Assembly: GCA_964587625.1 (NCBI GenBank)
Contig: CAZPLU010000018.1
Location: 1 to 51,874, forward strand
DNA from: DAOPZJ01 sp964587625
GTDB taxonomy: Bacteria > Bacillota > Clostridia > Oscillospirales > JAKOTC01
DNA length: 51,874 bases
Reading direction: 5' to 3'
The position numbers were made by a program, and so were the translations under genes. Of this stretch, positions 16,490 through 24,654 are shown in pieces (the stretch's first letter is position 1; each line of letters begins with the position of its first letter). Under the pieces are notes generated by a model. It was given only the letters and a program-made list of their open reading frames with translations, was not told the DNA's origin and made no database searches.

Positions 16490-17662
16490 ATGGATTATAA
16501 AATCAAACTCTGTGTAACCGGCTACGGCAATATCGGGACTTTGCATTGCAAACGAATTGCCGACGGAATCACGCGCGGTGTGGAACTCGCCGCGATTTGC
16601 GACAACAACCCCGAAAAACTCGAAGCCGCAAAAAAGCAATACGGCGAGCGCGCGATGTATTTTGACAGCGTCGAACAGGCCGTCGCGTCAAAAGCGTTTG
16701 ACAGCATGCTGGTGGCGACGCCGCATTACGCCCACCCCGACATCACGATCAAGGCGTTTGAGAGCGGTCTGCACGTGCTGTGCGAGAAACCGGTCTGCGT
16801 CTACACCTCGGCGGCGCGAAAGATGAACGAGGCGGCGCAAAAAAGCGGCAGGGTCTTCGGCATCATGTATAACCAGCGCACCAATCCGCTGTATCAAAAA
16901 CTGCGCGATATGATCTTAAACGGAGAGCTCGGCGAGCTCCGCCGCGTGATCTGGATCATCACCAACTGGTACCGCTCCCAGAGTTATTACGACTCGGGCG
17001 GATGGCGCGCGACCTGGGGCGGCGAGGGCGGCGGCGTGCTGCTCAATCAGGACCCGCATCAGCTCGACCTTTGGCAATGGCTGTGCGGTATGCCACGGCG
17101 CATCCACGCGCACGCCTACAACGGCAGACACCGCGACATCGAGGTCGAAAACGACGTCACGGCATTCGCGGAATACGAAAGCGGCGCGACGGGGCTGTTC
17201 GTGACCTCGACCTTCGAGACCCCCGGCACCAACCGGCTTGAAATTTCCGCCGATCACGGGAAAGTCGTCTTGGAAAACGATAAATTAGTTTTCACAAAAA
17301 ATAAAATCAGCGAGACCGAATGGAACCGCACCAGCAAGACCGGCTTCGGCGAACCCGAGCATGAAGTCATTGAGATTGCAACCCCCGAAGCCGAGGAGCA
17401 CCATCTCGGCCATGCCGGAATCCTGACTGATTTCGCGTCCGCGGTGCTGAACGGCACGCCGTTGCTTGCACCGGGCATCGAAGGTATAAAGGGCCTTTCG
17501 ATCTCGAACGCCATTCATTTGTCCGCTTGGACGGGCGAATGGGTCGAGCCGGGGAATATCGACGAAAAACGCTTCGAATCGCTGCTCGCCGAAAAGATCA
17601 GGAACTCGACCGTCGTCAAAACCGGAACCGGCGTCACCTTGAACACAGAGGGGACATTTTAA
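16490..17662 (+). CDS. Gfo/Idh/MocA family oxidoreductase
   Basis: A 390-residue NAD(P)-dependent dehydrogenase of the glucose-fructose oxidoreductase/inositol dehydrogenase family. The Rossmann motif GYGNIG is at 11-16, and the family EKP motif at 99-101 holds the catalytic Lys100. NQDPHQLDLWQWLCG near residue 185 is the C-terminal domain substrate site with a conserved His. It lies 24 nt after the isomerase, and a terminator follows. Pairs of this kind usually process sugars or inositols by oxidation and isomerisation. The substrate cannot be read from sequence. Confidence 0.88.
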   Translation: MDYKIKLCVTGYGNIGTLHCKRIADGITRGVELAAICDNNPEKLEAAKKQYGERAMYFDSVEQAVASKAFDSMLVATPHYAHPDITIKAFESGLHVLCEKPVCVYTSAARKMNEAAQKSGRVFGIMYNQRTNPLYQKLRDMILNGELGELRRVIWIITNWYRSQSYYDSGGWRATWGGEGGGVLLNQDPHQLDLWQWLCGMPRRIHAHAYNGRHRDIEVENDVTAFAEYESGATGLFVTSTFETPGTNRLEISADHGKVVLENDKLVFTKNKISETEWNRTSKTGFGEPEHEVIEIATPEAEEHHLGHAGILTDFASAVLNGTPLLAPGIEGIKGLSISNAIHLSAWTGEWVEPGNIDEKRFESLLAEKIRNSTVVKTGTGVTLNTEGTF

Positions 17663-17698
17663 AATGATTGCGGGGTTATTACACCCCGCAATCATTTT
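17661..17698 (+). terminator. terminator of the isomerase/dehydrogenase operon
   Basis: A 16-bp perfect stem (17661-17676 with 17683-17698) and a 6-nt loop. The stem ends in AAAA/TTTT. It starts within the stop codon region of the dehydrogenase. Confidence 0.8.
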
Positions 17699-17764
17699 AT
17701 CGCTCTGTGATGATATAAATTGTTTTTTAATTTCAATCTATTTTATAAATTCAAAAAAATATAC

Positions 17765-17793
17765 TTGATTCTTTGCCGTTGATTTGGTATTCT
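17765..17793 (+). promoter_or_regulatory. candidate promoter of a small RNA
   Basis: TTGATT at 17765-17770, a 17-nt spacer and TATTCT at 17788-17793 with TGG before it (extended -10). No forward gene follows. Confidence 0.4.
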
Positions 17794-17800
17794 AAGAATG

Positions 17801-17898
17801 GGTATGCGGCAGGTCATGCCGCCCCGTGTACGTTAGGTCGCTTCTTCATTCAAGGTCGCTTCTTTTTTCAATAATGGGAAGCGGCCTATTTTCTTTTA
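17801..17898 (+). ncRNA. candidate small RNA or orphan attenuator
   Basis: About 98 nt predicted from the promoter at 17765-17793 to a terminator. A first hairpin has GCGGCA (17806-17811) pairing with TGCCGC (17817-17822). The 12-nt string AGGTCGCTTCTT occurs twice (17835-17846 and 17853-17864). The second copy can pair with GAAGCGGCC (17878-17886), followed by TATTTTCTTTT; the first copy can compete for the same arm. No gene lies downstream on this strand, so a free RNA is more likely than a leader. I do not recognise a known family. Confidence 0.3.
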
Positions 17899-18026
17899 TT
17901 TTTGCCGCCCGCACGATTTGCGCGGCTTCCGGCCTCGTGGCGTCGATTGCGGCGGAAATTAAAAAATATTTTTCGATTAAAAACACCCGCCGAAAATCGC
18001 GGTTACGATCCCTACGGACGTTATAT
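17899..18026. other. intergenic stretch, nothing definite
   Basis: Lies between the candidate small RNA end and the stop of the reverse MFS gene. Short overlapping frames occur but have no ribosome binding site or recognisable protein. Confidence 0.5.
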
Positions 18027-19322
18027 TCATTCGTTTTGTGCCGCCGGATTTGTCAAATTCGGTTCCGTTAAACCCTCCGGTTCCTCCGGCTTTTCATAGA
18101 CGGCGTTGTAGATGGGCTTGACGTGCTTTCCGCCGGGCAGCATAATCAACAACACCGCCGCAAAATTGATCGCGTAACCGATCAGGATGATCAAGCGGGC
18201 GGACATATAATCGCCGAGCGCGCCGGTCACGAGCTGTCCGCCGATCATACCGAGCGAGAGCAGCATTTGAAACGAGCCGTTGAAGCGCCCGCGATAATCG
18301 TTCGGGATATAACTCTGGGTCGCGGCGATGCGGATATTATACGAGGTGACGGAAAACAATCCCGAAACGAAAATCAACGGGATCATCAATCCGATCGGCG
18401 TGAATAAATAACCGCCGTTCAGGATGCAGGTCGTGATATAAACCGCCAGCGCGATGGCGAATTTGCGTTTGGGCGGGAGCTTCAGTTTATAATGCAAAAA
18501 TCCCCCGATCAATCGTCCCATCAGATTTGAGCCCATCACGAACGTGTACGCCATCACGTCCAAGCCCGGCGTGCTTTTAAAAAAAGGCAGGGTGAGCGCT
18601 TCGGTTGAATAAGAGATATTTGCGATTAAAAAATAAGCGGTAATCACCAAAAGCCCTTTTTCGGAGCGTATGTAATCAATCCCGGTTTTGAATTCGTTAA
18701 AATAATATTTCGCGGTGAATTTTTGCGTGCGGCGTTGAATGTGCGTTTCGGGGGCTTTGATAAAAACCTCCATGACGGCGGCAATGAGAAACGTGACGGC
18801 GTTGAACAAAAACAACGGCGACATGTTTCCTAATTTTTGATAGACAAATGCCGCGACCGGAACCATGACCGCCGCCAGCGGATAAATGACGCTGGAGATC
18901 GAATAGGCCTTGCCGTAATGTTCTTTTGCGATCAGCGTCGGGTATAAACTGTCGTAAGCGGTTTGGTAGACGCTGTCGATGGAGCCGATCAAAACCGCCA
19001 GCGCCAAAAACGGCCAAAAACTGAAGAGGTTGAACCGCAGCAAAAAAAACAGCCCCAAATACAGCGCCGATGAAAAGAAATCCAGCGAATAGATGACTTT
19101 TGCGCGCGGGAAATTATCCAAATACGGCCCTGCGATCATCGGCATGACGATCTTCGGCAGGTTGTAAGCCACCATGAAAAGCGAATACAAAAAGACCGAC
19201 TTGGTATAATCCAGCACCAGAAGGCCGATGGCAAAGCCGCTGATGGAGTTGCCGAGCATCGAAATCACCGTGCCGACGGTGATAATCGTGAAATTTTTAT
19301 TCCAGAGCTTTGTCGGGCTCAT
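18027..19322 (-). CDS. major facilitator superfamily transporter
   Basis: A 431-residue integral membrane protein with about 12 hydrophobic helices in two halves joined by a charged central loop near residue 200 (THIQRRTQKFTAKYYF). AGPYLDNFPRAKVIYSLDF after helix 2 fits the MFS loop 2-3 signature region. The C-terminus is a soluble Pro/Glu-rich tail. The family exports drugs or moves small solutes by proton antiport or uniport; it resembles the MFS_1/enterobactin-exporter-like group, but the substrate is unknown. It starts 16 nt after the end of gltX and is probably cotranscribed. Confidence 0.85.
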   Translation of the reverse strand: MSPTKLWNKNFTIITVGTVISMLGNSISGFAIGLLVLDYTKSVFLYSLFMVAYNLPKIVMPMIAGPYLDNFPRAKVIYSLDFFSSALYLGLFFLLRFNLFSFWPFLALAVLIGSIDSVYQTAYDSLYPTLIAKEHYGKAYSISSVIYPLAAVMVPVAAFVYQKLGNMSPLFLFNAVTFLIAAVMEVFIKAPETHIQRRTQKFTAKYYFNEFKTGIDYIRSEKGLLVITAYFLIANISYSTEALTLPFFKSTPGLDVMAYTFVMGSNLMGRLIGGFLHYKLKLPPKRKFAIALAVYITTCILNGGYLFTPIGLMIPLIFVSGLFSVTSYNIRIAATQSYIPNDYRGRFNGSFQMLLSLGMIGGQLVTGALGDYMSARLIILIGYAINFAAVLLIMLPGGKHVKPIYNAVYEKPEEPEGLTEPNLTNPAAQNE

Positions 19323-19338
19323 TTTTTAAATGCATCCT

Positions 19339-20991
19339 TCATTTGATATTGAGGCGCTTTTTGCACTCGTCCGCCCCCAGCACCCGCATAATCGTATATA
19401 AATCGGGCGTTTGGCTGCGGTTTGTGATGGCGATTCGAATCATCGCCGCAACATCGGAAAGCGGACCTTTGTAGGCCTCCGGGTTCGCCTTATACAATTT
19501 GGTGTCGGAGGCGTATCCGATCTTGTCCGCGACCTGTTTGACCTTGGAAAACCAAAAATCGCGGTCGTCGGAATCGTCAAACAATCCGGCATACGCGGCG
19601 AGCGCGGCTTTGAAATCGTCGTGCGGAAGCGTTCCAAGGTCATAACCGTTTTGAATATCGGTATAAAAATCATCGTTGATGAAATAGCCGAAATAACTTC
19701 TCACCATGCTCCAGTTAGCGATATCCTTGCGGGGCTTGGGCGTCTCGCGGTCGATGTTGAAAATCTCGCGCCAGCGTTTCGGTTCGCTTCCGACGATGGC
19801 CGCCATTTCGGGGTTGAAAAGTTTAGCCCAAGCGAGATAGCGCGAGAGCACTTCGTCCGCCGGGAGCAGGGATATGTAATTCTTGCACACGTCGTCGAGC
19901 TTGTTGCGGTCGAACACCGCGCCCGAGACCGACATATTTTTGACGCTGAATTTATAATCGTCAATCGGGGCTTTGGGATTCGCGCGCCGCCAGTCCTCGA
20001 AGCCGGAGTTGGCGATCGAAGTCAGATATTCGATCACCGCGTCCCAATCGTAGCCCGTTTTGTGATAAAAGACCAGACCGGATTCGGGGTCCTTGCGCTT
20101 GGAGAGTTTGCGCTTACTGTTTCCGTCGATTTTACAAATCGGCGCGACATGGGTATAGCGGGGCTGCTTGTAACCGAGCGCGCGGAACAGCTCCGCGTGG
20201 ATCGGCGCGGAGGCCACCCACTCGTCGCCGCGCACCACGTCGGTCACGCGCATAAAGTGGTCGTCGACCGCGTGGGCGAAGTGGTAGGTCGGGATGCCGT
20301 CGGATTTGAGCAGCACCACGTCCATGATGTTTTGGGGAAATTCCAAGACGCCTCGGATCGCATCGGTGACGCGGTCGGTCTTTTTCGCGTCGCCGTTGCT
20401 GCGCAGCCGGATCACATAATCCTTGCCCTCCGCCAGATTCTGTTCGACTTGTTCAGGCGTCAGATCGCGGCAGCACGCCCACTCGCCGAAATAGCCCGGC
20501 GCGGGTACCTTGACCGCTTTTTGTTTTTGCCGGATTTCGTTGAGTTCGTCGGCGGTGCAGAAGCACGGATAGGCCAGTCCCCGCTCGAGCAGCCATTTGG
20601 CACAGGACTGGTACAGCGCCTTGCGCTCGCTCTGGGTATAGGGGCCGTATTCACCGGTTTCGCCGCCGCCGAGGGTCGGCCCTTCGTCAAAGTGAATGCC
20701 GAACTCACCGAGCATTTTTACGATTTTGGCGACGCCGTCCTTGACGGTGCGCTTGGCGTCGGTGTCCTCGACGCGCAGAAAACAGACGCCGCCACTCTGA
20801 TGCGCCAGCCGCAGATCGACGTTGCAGGCGAATACGTTTCCGAGATGCGGCAATCCGGTCGGGCTCGGCGCGAACCGGGTTACCTTCGCGCCTTCGGGCA
20901 GGTCTCGCGGGGGATATTTGTTTTCCCAGACCGAAAGGTCGCCGCTCACGTTCGGCAGCGCCAACTCCGCGATTTTTTGATGATCCGTCAT
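19339..20991 (-). CDS. gltX: glutamyl-tRNA synthetase
   Basis: A 550-residue class I aminoacyl-tRNA synthetase. The HIGH-type motif is in RFAPSPTGLPHLGN (His49-Leu50-Gly51), and the KMSKS equivalent is KLSKR in DGNSKRKLSKRKD. FLRVEDTD, CFCTADELNEIR and GIPTYHFAHAVDDH are GluRS blocks. It has an N-terminal extension of about 35 residues ending KYPPRDLPEGAKVTRF before the Rossmann fold. I recall this from a clostridial branch of GluRS rather than from the common form. Whether it charges tRNA-Gln as well as tRNA-Glu cannot be read here. It lies between the M14 peptidase and MFS genes in one reverse transcript. Confidence 0.93.
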   Translation of the reverse strand: MTDHQKIAELALPNVSGDLSVWENKYPPRDLPEGAKVTRFAPSPTGLPHLGNVFACNVDLRLAHQSGGVCFLRVEDTDAKRTVKDGVAKIVKMLGEFGIHFDEGPTLGGGETGEYGPYTQSERKALYQSCAKWLLERGLAYPCFCTADELNEIRQKQKAVKVPAPGYFGEWACCRDLTPEQVEQNLAEGKDYVIRLRSNGDAKKTDRVTDAIRGVLEFPQNIMDVVLLKSDGIPTYHFAHAVDDHFMRVTDVVRGDEWVASAPIHAELFRALGYKQPRYTHVAPICKIDGNSKRKLSKRKDPESGLVFYHKTGYDWDAVIEYLTSIANSGFEDWRRANPKAPIDDYKFSVKNMSVSGAVFDRNKLDDVCKNYISLLPADEVLSRYLAWAKLFNPEMAAIVGSEPKRWREIFNIDRETPKPRKDIANWSMVRSYFGYFINDDFYTDIQNGYDLGTLPHDDFKAALAAYAGLFDDSDDRDFWFSKVKQVADKIGYASDTKLYKANPEAYKGPLSDVAAMIRIAITNRSQTPDLYTIMRVLGADECKKRLNIK

Positions 20992-21010
20992 TTTTTATAA
21001 CCGTCCTTTT

Positions 21011-22084
21011 TTATGAAATTGGCATCCGCATGATGGTGTTGAGCGATAAAATCAGGTCTTTGGTGTTGACCGAGGCGTAGCCGCTGTGTTCGACCAGCAG
21101 GGCGCGCGCGCCCCGCGACTTGGCGTAGCCGTACAGATACCCTTGCCGGGTGCCGTAGTCCTCGCTGACGTGCGCAAGGCCGAGGTTCGCGGCGAACGCC
21201 TTTCCCAATTCGGCGTCGCCGTAGGACTCGTCGTACCAGCCGTGAAAGTCGATGAAGACGTCCGGGGAAACCGATTTGAGCAGGTCCCGCAGCGCGGCGG
21301 TCTCCGGCGCCTCGAATTTGCCGCTCAAAAAATCGCGGTTCATGTCGATGCCCTGCGACTGCCCGCGCCCGAATTTCGTTCCGCCGTTGCGATTCATCAC
21401 GCCGTCGGGATTGACCATCGGCACGATGAACAATTCGGCGTTTTCGAGGTACTCCGGCTTGAGGCAGTAAAAAAACGCGATCTGATACGCCTGTTCGGCC
21501 AAATAGGCACCGTCGCAGGAGGCCTCGCCCTCGTAGCCGTGGATGGCGAAGGTCAGCATGATCTTTTTGGCAGGTTCGCGGTTCGGGTTTTGAATGTGAT
21601 AATAATACAGCGGACGGCCCAGAACGCTCTCGCCGTATTGAATCAGTTCGGGGACGGTGGTGTTTTGATCTCCGAGGGCGGTGAAATAGTCGTCCAATCC
21701 CTCGATTTCGGAATAGAGGGTCTTGGTCAGTTCCAGCAGCGATTCGTGGGGCGTAAACATGCCCGCCGTGGCGTAGACGTCTTTTTCCTCGGATGTGAGG
21801 AGGAAAATTTCTTCGGGGATATATCCCAGATCGATCAGCGCCTCGACGTCGGTATAGGTGAAGCCGAGCGAGAGCATTTTTTGGCGGGTGTCACGGGTAT
21901 AAAAGCCGTCAAAACCGACGGATTCGGGGATGCCGAGTTCGGTGAAAAAATCAACCGGATCCGAAGCGATTTCGGAATGTGGGTCGGTGTTCGTCTCAAC
22001 GGCGCTGCGGACTGCAGTATCCGCGCAGGCGCAAAAAAGCAAAAAGCATGTCAGCAACGGCGCAAAAATCCGATTGGAATTCAT
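21011..22084 (-). CDS. M14-family zinc carboxypeptidase, exported
   Basis: A 357-residue secreted or lipid-anchored metallocarboxypeptidase. The N-terminal hydrophobic stretch ends Phe-Cys-Ala-Cys20, an imperfect lipobox. The catalytic domain begins near residue 120. Zinc ligands are His182 and Glu185 in IHGYEGE, and His281 in FIDFHGW. Substrate-binding Asn-Arg is at 249-250 (DMNRDF). The catalytic Glu is Glu332 in LLVEHSG. All active-site residues are present. It may trim peptidoglycan stem peptides or other peptides outside the cell (inference). The start at 22084 has GGGAGA upstream; a longer frame to 22177 would place the signal peptide internally. It ends 19 nt before gltX. Confidence 0.85.
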   Translation of the reverse strand: MNSNRIFAPLLTCFLLFCACADTAVRSAVETNTDPHSEIASDPVDFFTELGIPESVGFDGFYTRDTRQKMLSLGFTYTDVEALIDLGYIPEEIFLLTSEEKDVYATAGMFTPHESLLELTKTLYSEIEGLDDYFTALGDQNTTVPELIQYGESVLGRPLYYYHIQNPNREPAKKIMLTFAIHGYEGEASCDGAYLAEQAYQIAFFYCLKPEYLENAELFIVPMVNPDGVMNRNGGTKFGRGQSQGIDMNRDFLSGKFEAPETAALRDLLKSVSPDVFIDFHGWYDESYGDAELGKAFAANLGLAHVSEDYGTRQGYLYGYAKSRGARALLVEHSGYASVNTKDLILSLNTIMRMPIS

Positions 22085-22273
22085 GTTGTCTATCTCCCGT
22101 GTTTTTATATAAGAACCGTGTCGCCGTGTTATATTTTTGCTCAGATCGGCGATGTGTATATGGCTTATCATGTACACCGCCTTTGTCTTTTATAACGGCT
22201 TTTATGAAACGGCGGAGAATTCCATTTCTTTACGCGGCGAATTCTTTGATTGAATTTTCACGCGGATCGCTTC

Positions 22274-22375
22274 TTATCGTAAAGTCGAACGGGTGGTCCG
22301 GCGGCGGGAAAGCGTTTTTACCGTGTTTTTCTCGTGCTTTGGAGCGCGTCTGTCGAAAGCCGCTTCCAACCTCAT
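22274..22375 (-). CDS. possible small basic protein, 33 residues
   Basis: An ATG at 22375 follows AAAGGAG (22390-22384) by 8 nt and starts only 5 nt after the VanZ stop. The product is MRLEAAFDRR through to a tail of SRRRTTRSTLR: strongly basic, no hydrophobic segment. The ribosome binding site is part of the VanZ 3' end, so coincidence is possible. I know no family for it. Confidence 0.3.
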   Translation of the reverse strand: MRLEAAFDRRAPKHEKNTVKTLSRRRTTRSTLR

Positions 22376-22380
22376 AGGGG

Positions 22381-22977
22381 TCACTCCTTTTTTCCGATCC
22401 GATATTTTTCGATGTCGGTGTGTTTTCGGATTGCGGCGTAGACCGCCCATCCCAGCAGCGCGCCGAGGGTGTTCAGCCACAGGTCGTCGATGTCGGTGCC
22501 GCGCTCGAGCGGATACTGCGCCAGTTCGATGGCGAGCGAGGTCAGCAGGCCGGACAGCAGCGCTTTCCAAAACGACGGCTTTTTCCAAAGCAGGCAGGCG
22601 AAAAAGCCGACGGGCATGAACACGGCGATATTTCCGACGACGTTGATGAGAAAGAAATTGATTTTTCCGCGCTCGAAGGTCTCGATCCGCACGAGACGGA
22701 AGACGTCGAACAGTTTCAGGTTCAACCCGCCCCCGCCGGCGTGCCTGACGATCTCGAAACCGTCTGCGGTCAGCATGATCTCGGAAAGCACCGTCTGCGA
22801 GATCAAACCGACCAAAAACATCACGAACAGCGCCAATAAAATTTCGCGGGGACGGGGGCTGATCAGACCGCGTTTTTGCAAACGGCGAACACGAAGCCAA
22901 CGCCAGAGCAGGATGAACGGCAAAGCGATCAGCATGTACGGGAGCATATTCACAAAATATCCGATTGCCTCTGCCAT
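22381..22977 (-). CDS. VanZ family membrane protein
   Basis: A 198-residue VanZ-like protein with about five hydrophobic segments. Diagnostic blocks: NVVGNIAVFMPVGFF (about 112-126), IELAQYPLERGTDIDD with the conserved Glu/Gln and Arg-x-x-Asp-x-Asp-Asp, and WLNTLGALLGWAVY. VanZ of Enterococcus gives low-level teicoplanin resistance; most homologues have unknown function and this one should not be read as a resistance gene. It has its own promoter and diverges from murD. Confidence 0.88.
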   Translation of the reverse strand: MAEAIGYFVNMLPYMLIALPFILLWRWLRVRRLQKRGLISPRPREILLALFVMFLVGLISQTVLSEIMLTADGFEIVRHAGGGGLNLKLFDVFRLVRIETFERGKINFFLINVVGNIAVFMPVGFFACLLWKKPSFWKALLSGLLTSLAIELAQYPLERGTDIDDLWLNTLGALLGWAVYAAIRKHTDIEKYRIGKKE

Positions 22978-23062
22978 CGCGCCCTCCGTGGATGATTATA
23001 ATGATTTTTATGCCGCATTTTTGGTATCAGAGGTTGATTCCCTCGTGAAAATGAACACGGTA

Positions 23063-23091
23063 ATCATACCATATTTTACGCGTTGTCGCAA
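23063..23091 (-). promoter_or_regulatory. sigma-A promoter for vanZ
   Basis: On the minus strand TTGCGA (23091-23086), a 17-nt spacer and TATGAT (23068-23063) preceded by TGG, an extended -10. It lies 86 nt before the VanZ start codon. Confidence 0.55.
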
Positions 23092-23161
23092 CTTTTTATC
23101 TTTATCAACGATCGATTTACAAAGATCGCGAAAAACAAATCTGCGCGTCGTGTCGATTCGA

Positions 23162-23190
23162 TTGAATTTGCGGGTAAAATATGCTAAACT
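23162..23190 (+). promoter_or_regulatory. promoter for the murD operon
   Basis: TTGAAT at 23162-23167, a 17-nt spacer and TAAACT at 23185-23190 with TGC before it. Located 67 nt before the murD ATG and divergent from the vanZ promoter. Confidence 0.45.
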
Positions 23191-23256
23191 GGTCAAAACG
23201 GCGGCGGCGCGGCTGCGGCCGTTTTCAGTAAATAACGCCCGGAGGACATCTCTCGT

Positions 23257-24642
23257 ATGGACAGCAGGTTGGATGCTTTTTTTGCCAGATTGCGCCCGAA
23301 AAAGGTCGTTGTCGTCGGGATCGGCGTCAGCAATACGCCGTTGATTAAATTATTATTAAAAAAGGGCGTCCCCGTCACGGTCTGTGATCAAAAAGACGCC
23401 GCCGCGCTCGGCCCGGTCTGCGACGAGATCCGCTCCTGGGGCGCGAAGTTGCTGATCGGTCCGGATTACCCCGACACCTTCGACGCCGACGTCGTCATCC
23501 GCGCGCCGGGCGTCTATTTTGACCTGCCCGCGCTCGCCGCCGCCAAAAAACGCGGCGCGGCCGTCACCTCCGAAATGGAATTGTTTTTCGACTACTGTCC
23601 GTGCCCGATCTACGCCGTGACCGGCAGCGACGGCAAGACGACGACGACTTCCATCATCGCCGAGTGCCTGACCAGACAGGGCAAGCTCGTGCATTTGGGC
23701 GGCAACATCGGCCGCTGTCTGTTCGACCAGATCGAGGAAATGTCGCACAACGACGTCGCGGTTGTCGAGTTGTCGAGCTTTCAATTGATCTCCATGCGAA
23801 AAAGCCCCGACGTCGCGGTCGTCACCAACGTCAGTCCCAACCACCTCGACGTCCATAAAGACATGAACGAGTATATCACGGCAAAAAAGAACATCTTTTT
23901 GCACCAAAACGCCTTCGGGCGCTGCGTGCTGAACGCCGAAAATGAGATTACACGGTCGTTCGCCGCCGAGACGCGCGGGCAGACGGTGTTTTTTTCCTCG
24001 CAAAACCGGATTGAAAACGGCGTGTACCTGAAAGACGGCAAGCTCGTCCGCGCGGCCAACGGGGCGGAAGAGGAGATCATGGCCGCCGATGAGATTTTAT
24101 TGCCCGGCACGCACAACGCGGAAAACTATATGGCGGCCTTCGCGGCGGTTTGGGGCGCCGTCGATCCCAAGATCATGGTGGAAACCGCAAAAACTTTTAT
24201 AGGCGTCGAGCACCGCGAGGAATTCGTGCGCGAACTCGACGGCGTAAGATATTATAACGACTCCATCGCGACCACCCCGACCCGCACGATTGCCGCGCTG
24301 AACGCATTAAAAAAGAACATCATTTTGATCGGCGGCGGGTACGATAAAAAAATCCCGTTCGAACCGCTCGGAAAACCGGTGGTTGACACTTGCAAAGCCG
24401 TGATTTTATTCGGAGACACCGCGATAAAGATGGGCGACGCCATCAAATCGACACCGGGGTATAACGCGGAAAAAGTGCCGATCTTCTATGTCGGCAATAT
24501 GTTCGAGGCGGTCAACAAAGCCCGTACTTTGGCGGTGGGCGGCGATTTTGTCACGCTTTCCCCCGCCTGCGCGAGCTTTGACCGCTATCCCAATTTTGAG
24601 GCGCGCGGCGAAGAATATAAAACGCTTGTAAAAAAACTTTAG
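23257..24642 (+). CDS. murD: UDP-N-acetylmuramoyl-L-alanine--D-glutamate ligase
   Basis: A 461-residue Mur ligase that adds D-glutamate to UDP-MurNAc-L-Ala in cytoplasmic peptidoglycan synthesis. N-terminal Rossmann-like domain with VVVGIGVSNTPL; ATP loop GSDGKTTTT at 123-131; central domain LGGNIGRCLFDQI, VELSSFQL and NVSPNHLDVH; C-terminal domain HREEFVRELDGVRYYNDSIATTPT and LIGGGYDKKIPFEP. These are MurD-specific rather than MurC/E/F features. GGAGG at 23241-23245 sets the start. First gene of a four-gene run with short gaps or overlaps. Confidence 0.95.
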   Translation: MDSRLDAFFARLRPKKVVVVGIGVSNTPLIKLLLKKGVPVTVCDQKDAAALGPVCDEIRSWGAKLLIGPDYPDTFDADVVIRAPGVYFDLPALAAAKKRGAAVTSEMELFFDYCPCPIYAVTGSDGKTTTTSIIAECLTRQGKLVHLGGNIGRCLFDQIEEMSHNDVAVVELSSFQLISMRKSPDVAVVTNVSPNHLDVHKDMNEYITAKKNIFLHQNAFGRCVLNAENEITRSFAAETRGQTVFFSSQNRIENGVYLKDGKLVRAANGAEEEIMAADEILLPGTHNAENYMAAFAAVWGAVDPKIMVETAKTFIGVEHREEFVRELDGVRYYNDSIATTPTRTIAALNALKKNIILIGGGYDKKIPFEPLGKPVVDTCKAVILFGDTAIKMGDAIKSTPGYNAEKVPIFYVGNMFEAVNKARTLAVGGDFVTLSPACASFDRYPNFEARGEEYKTLVKKL

Positions 24643-24654
24643 AGGTGAAATCAG

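Noticed and set aside
17826..18071. Forward open frame of 81 codons
   Set aside because: It starts inside the candidate RNA hairpins, has no ribosome binding site, and overlaps the MFS 3' end.
19411..21000. Forward open frame of 529 codons
   Set aside because: Exact antisense shadow of gltX; no recognisable protein.
21086..22195. Forward open frame of 369 codons
   Set aside because: Antisense to the M14 peptidase gene, whose active-site residues are all present on the other strand.
22381..22977. Glycopeptide resistance determinant
   Set aside because: VanZ-family proteins are common without vanA-type operons, and no vanHAX or regulator genes are present.
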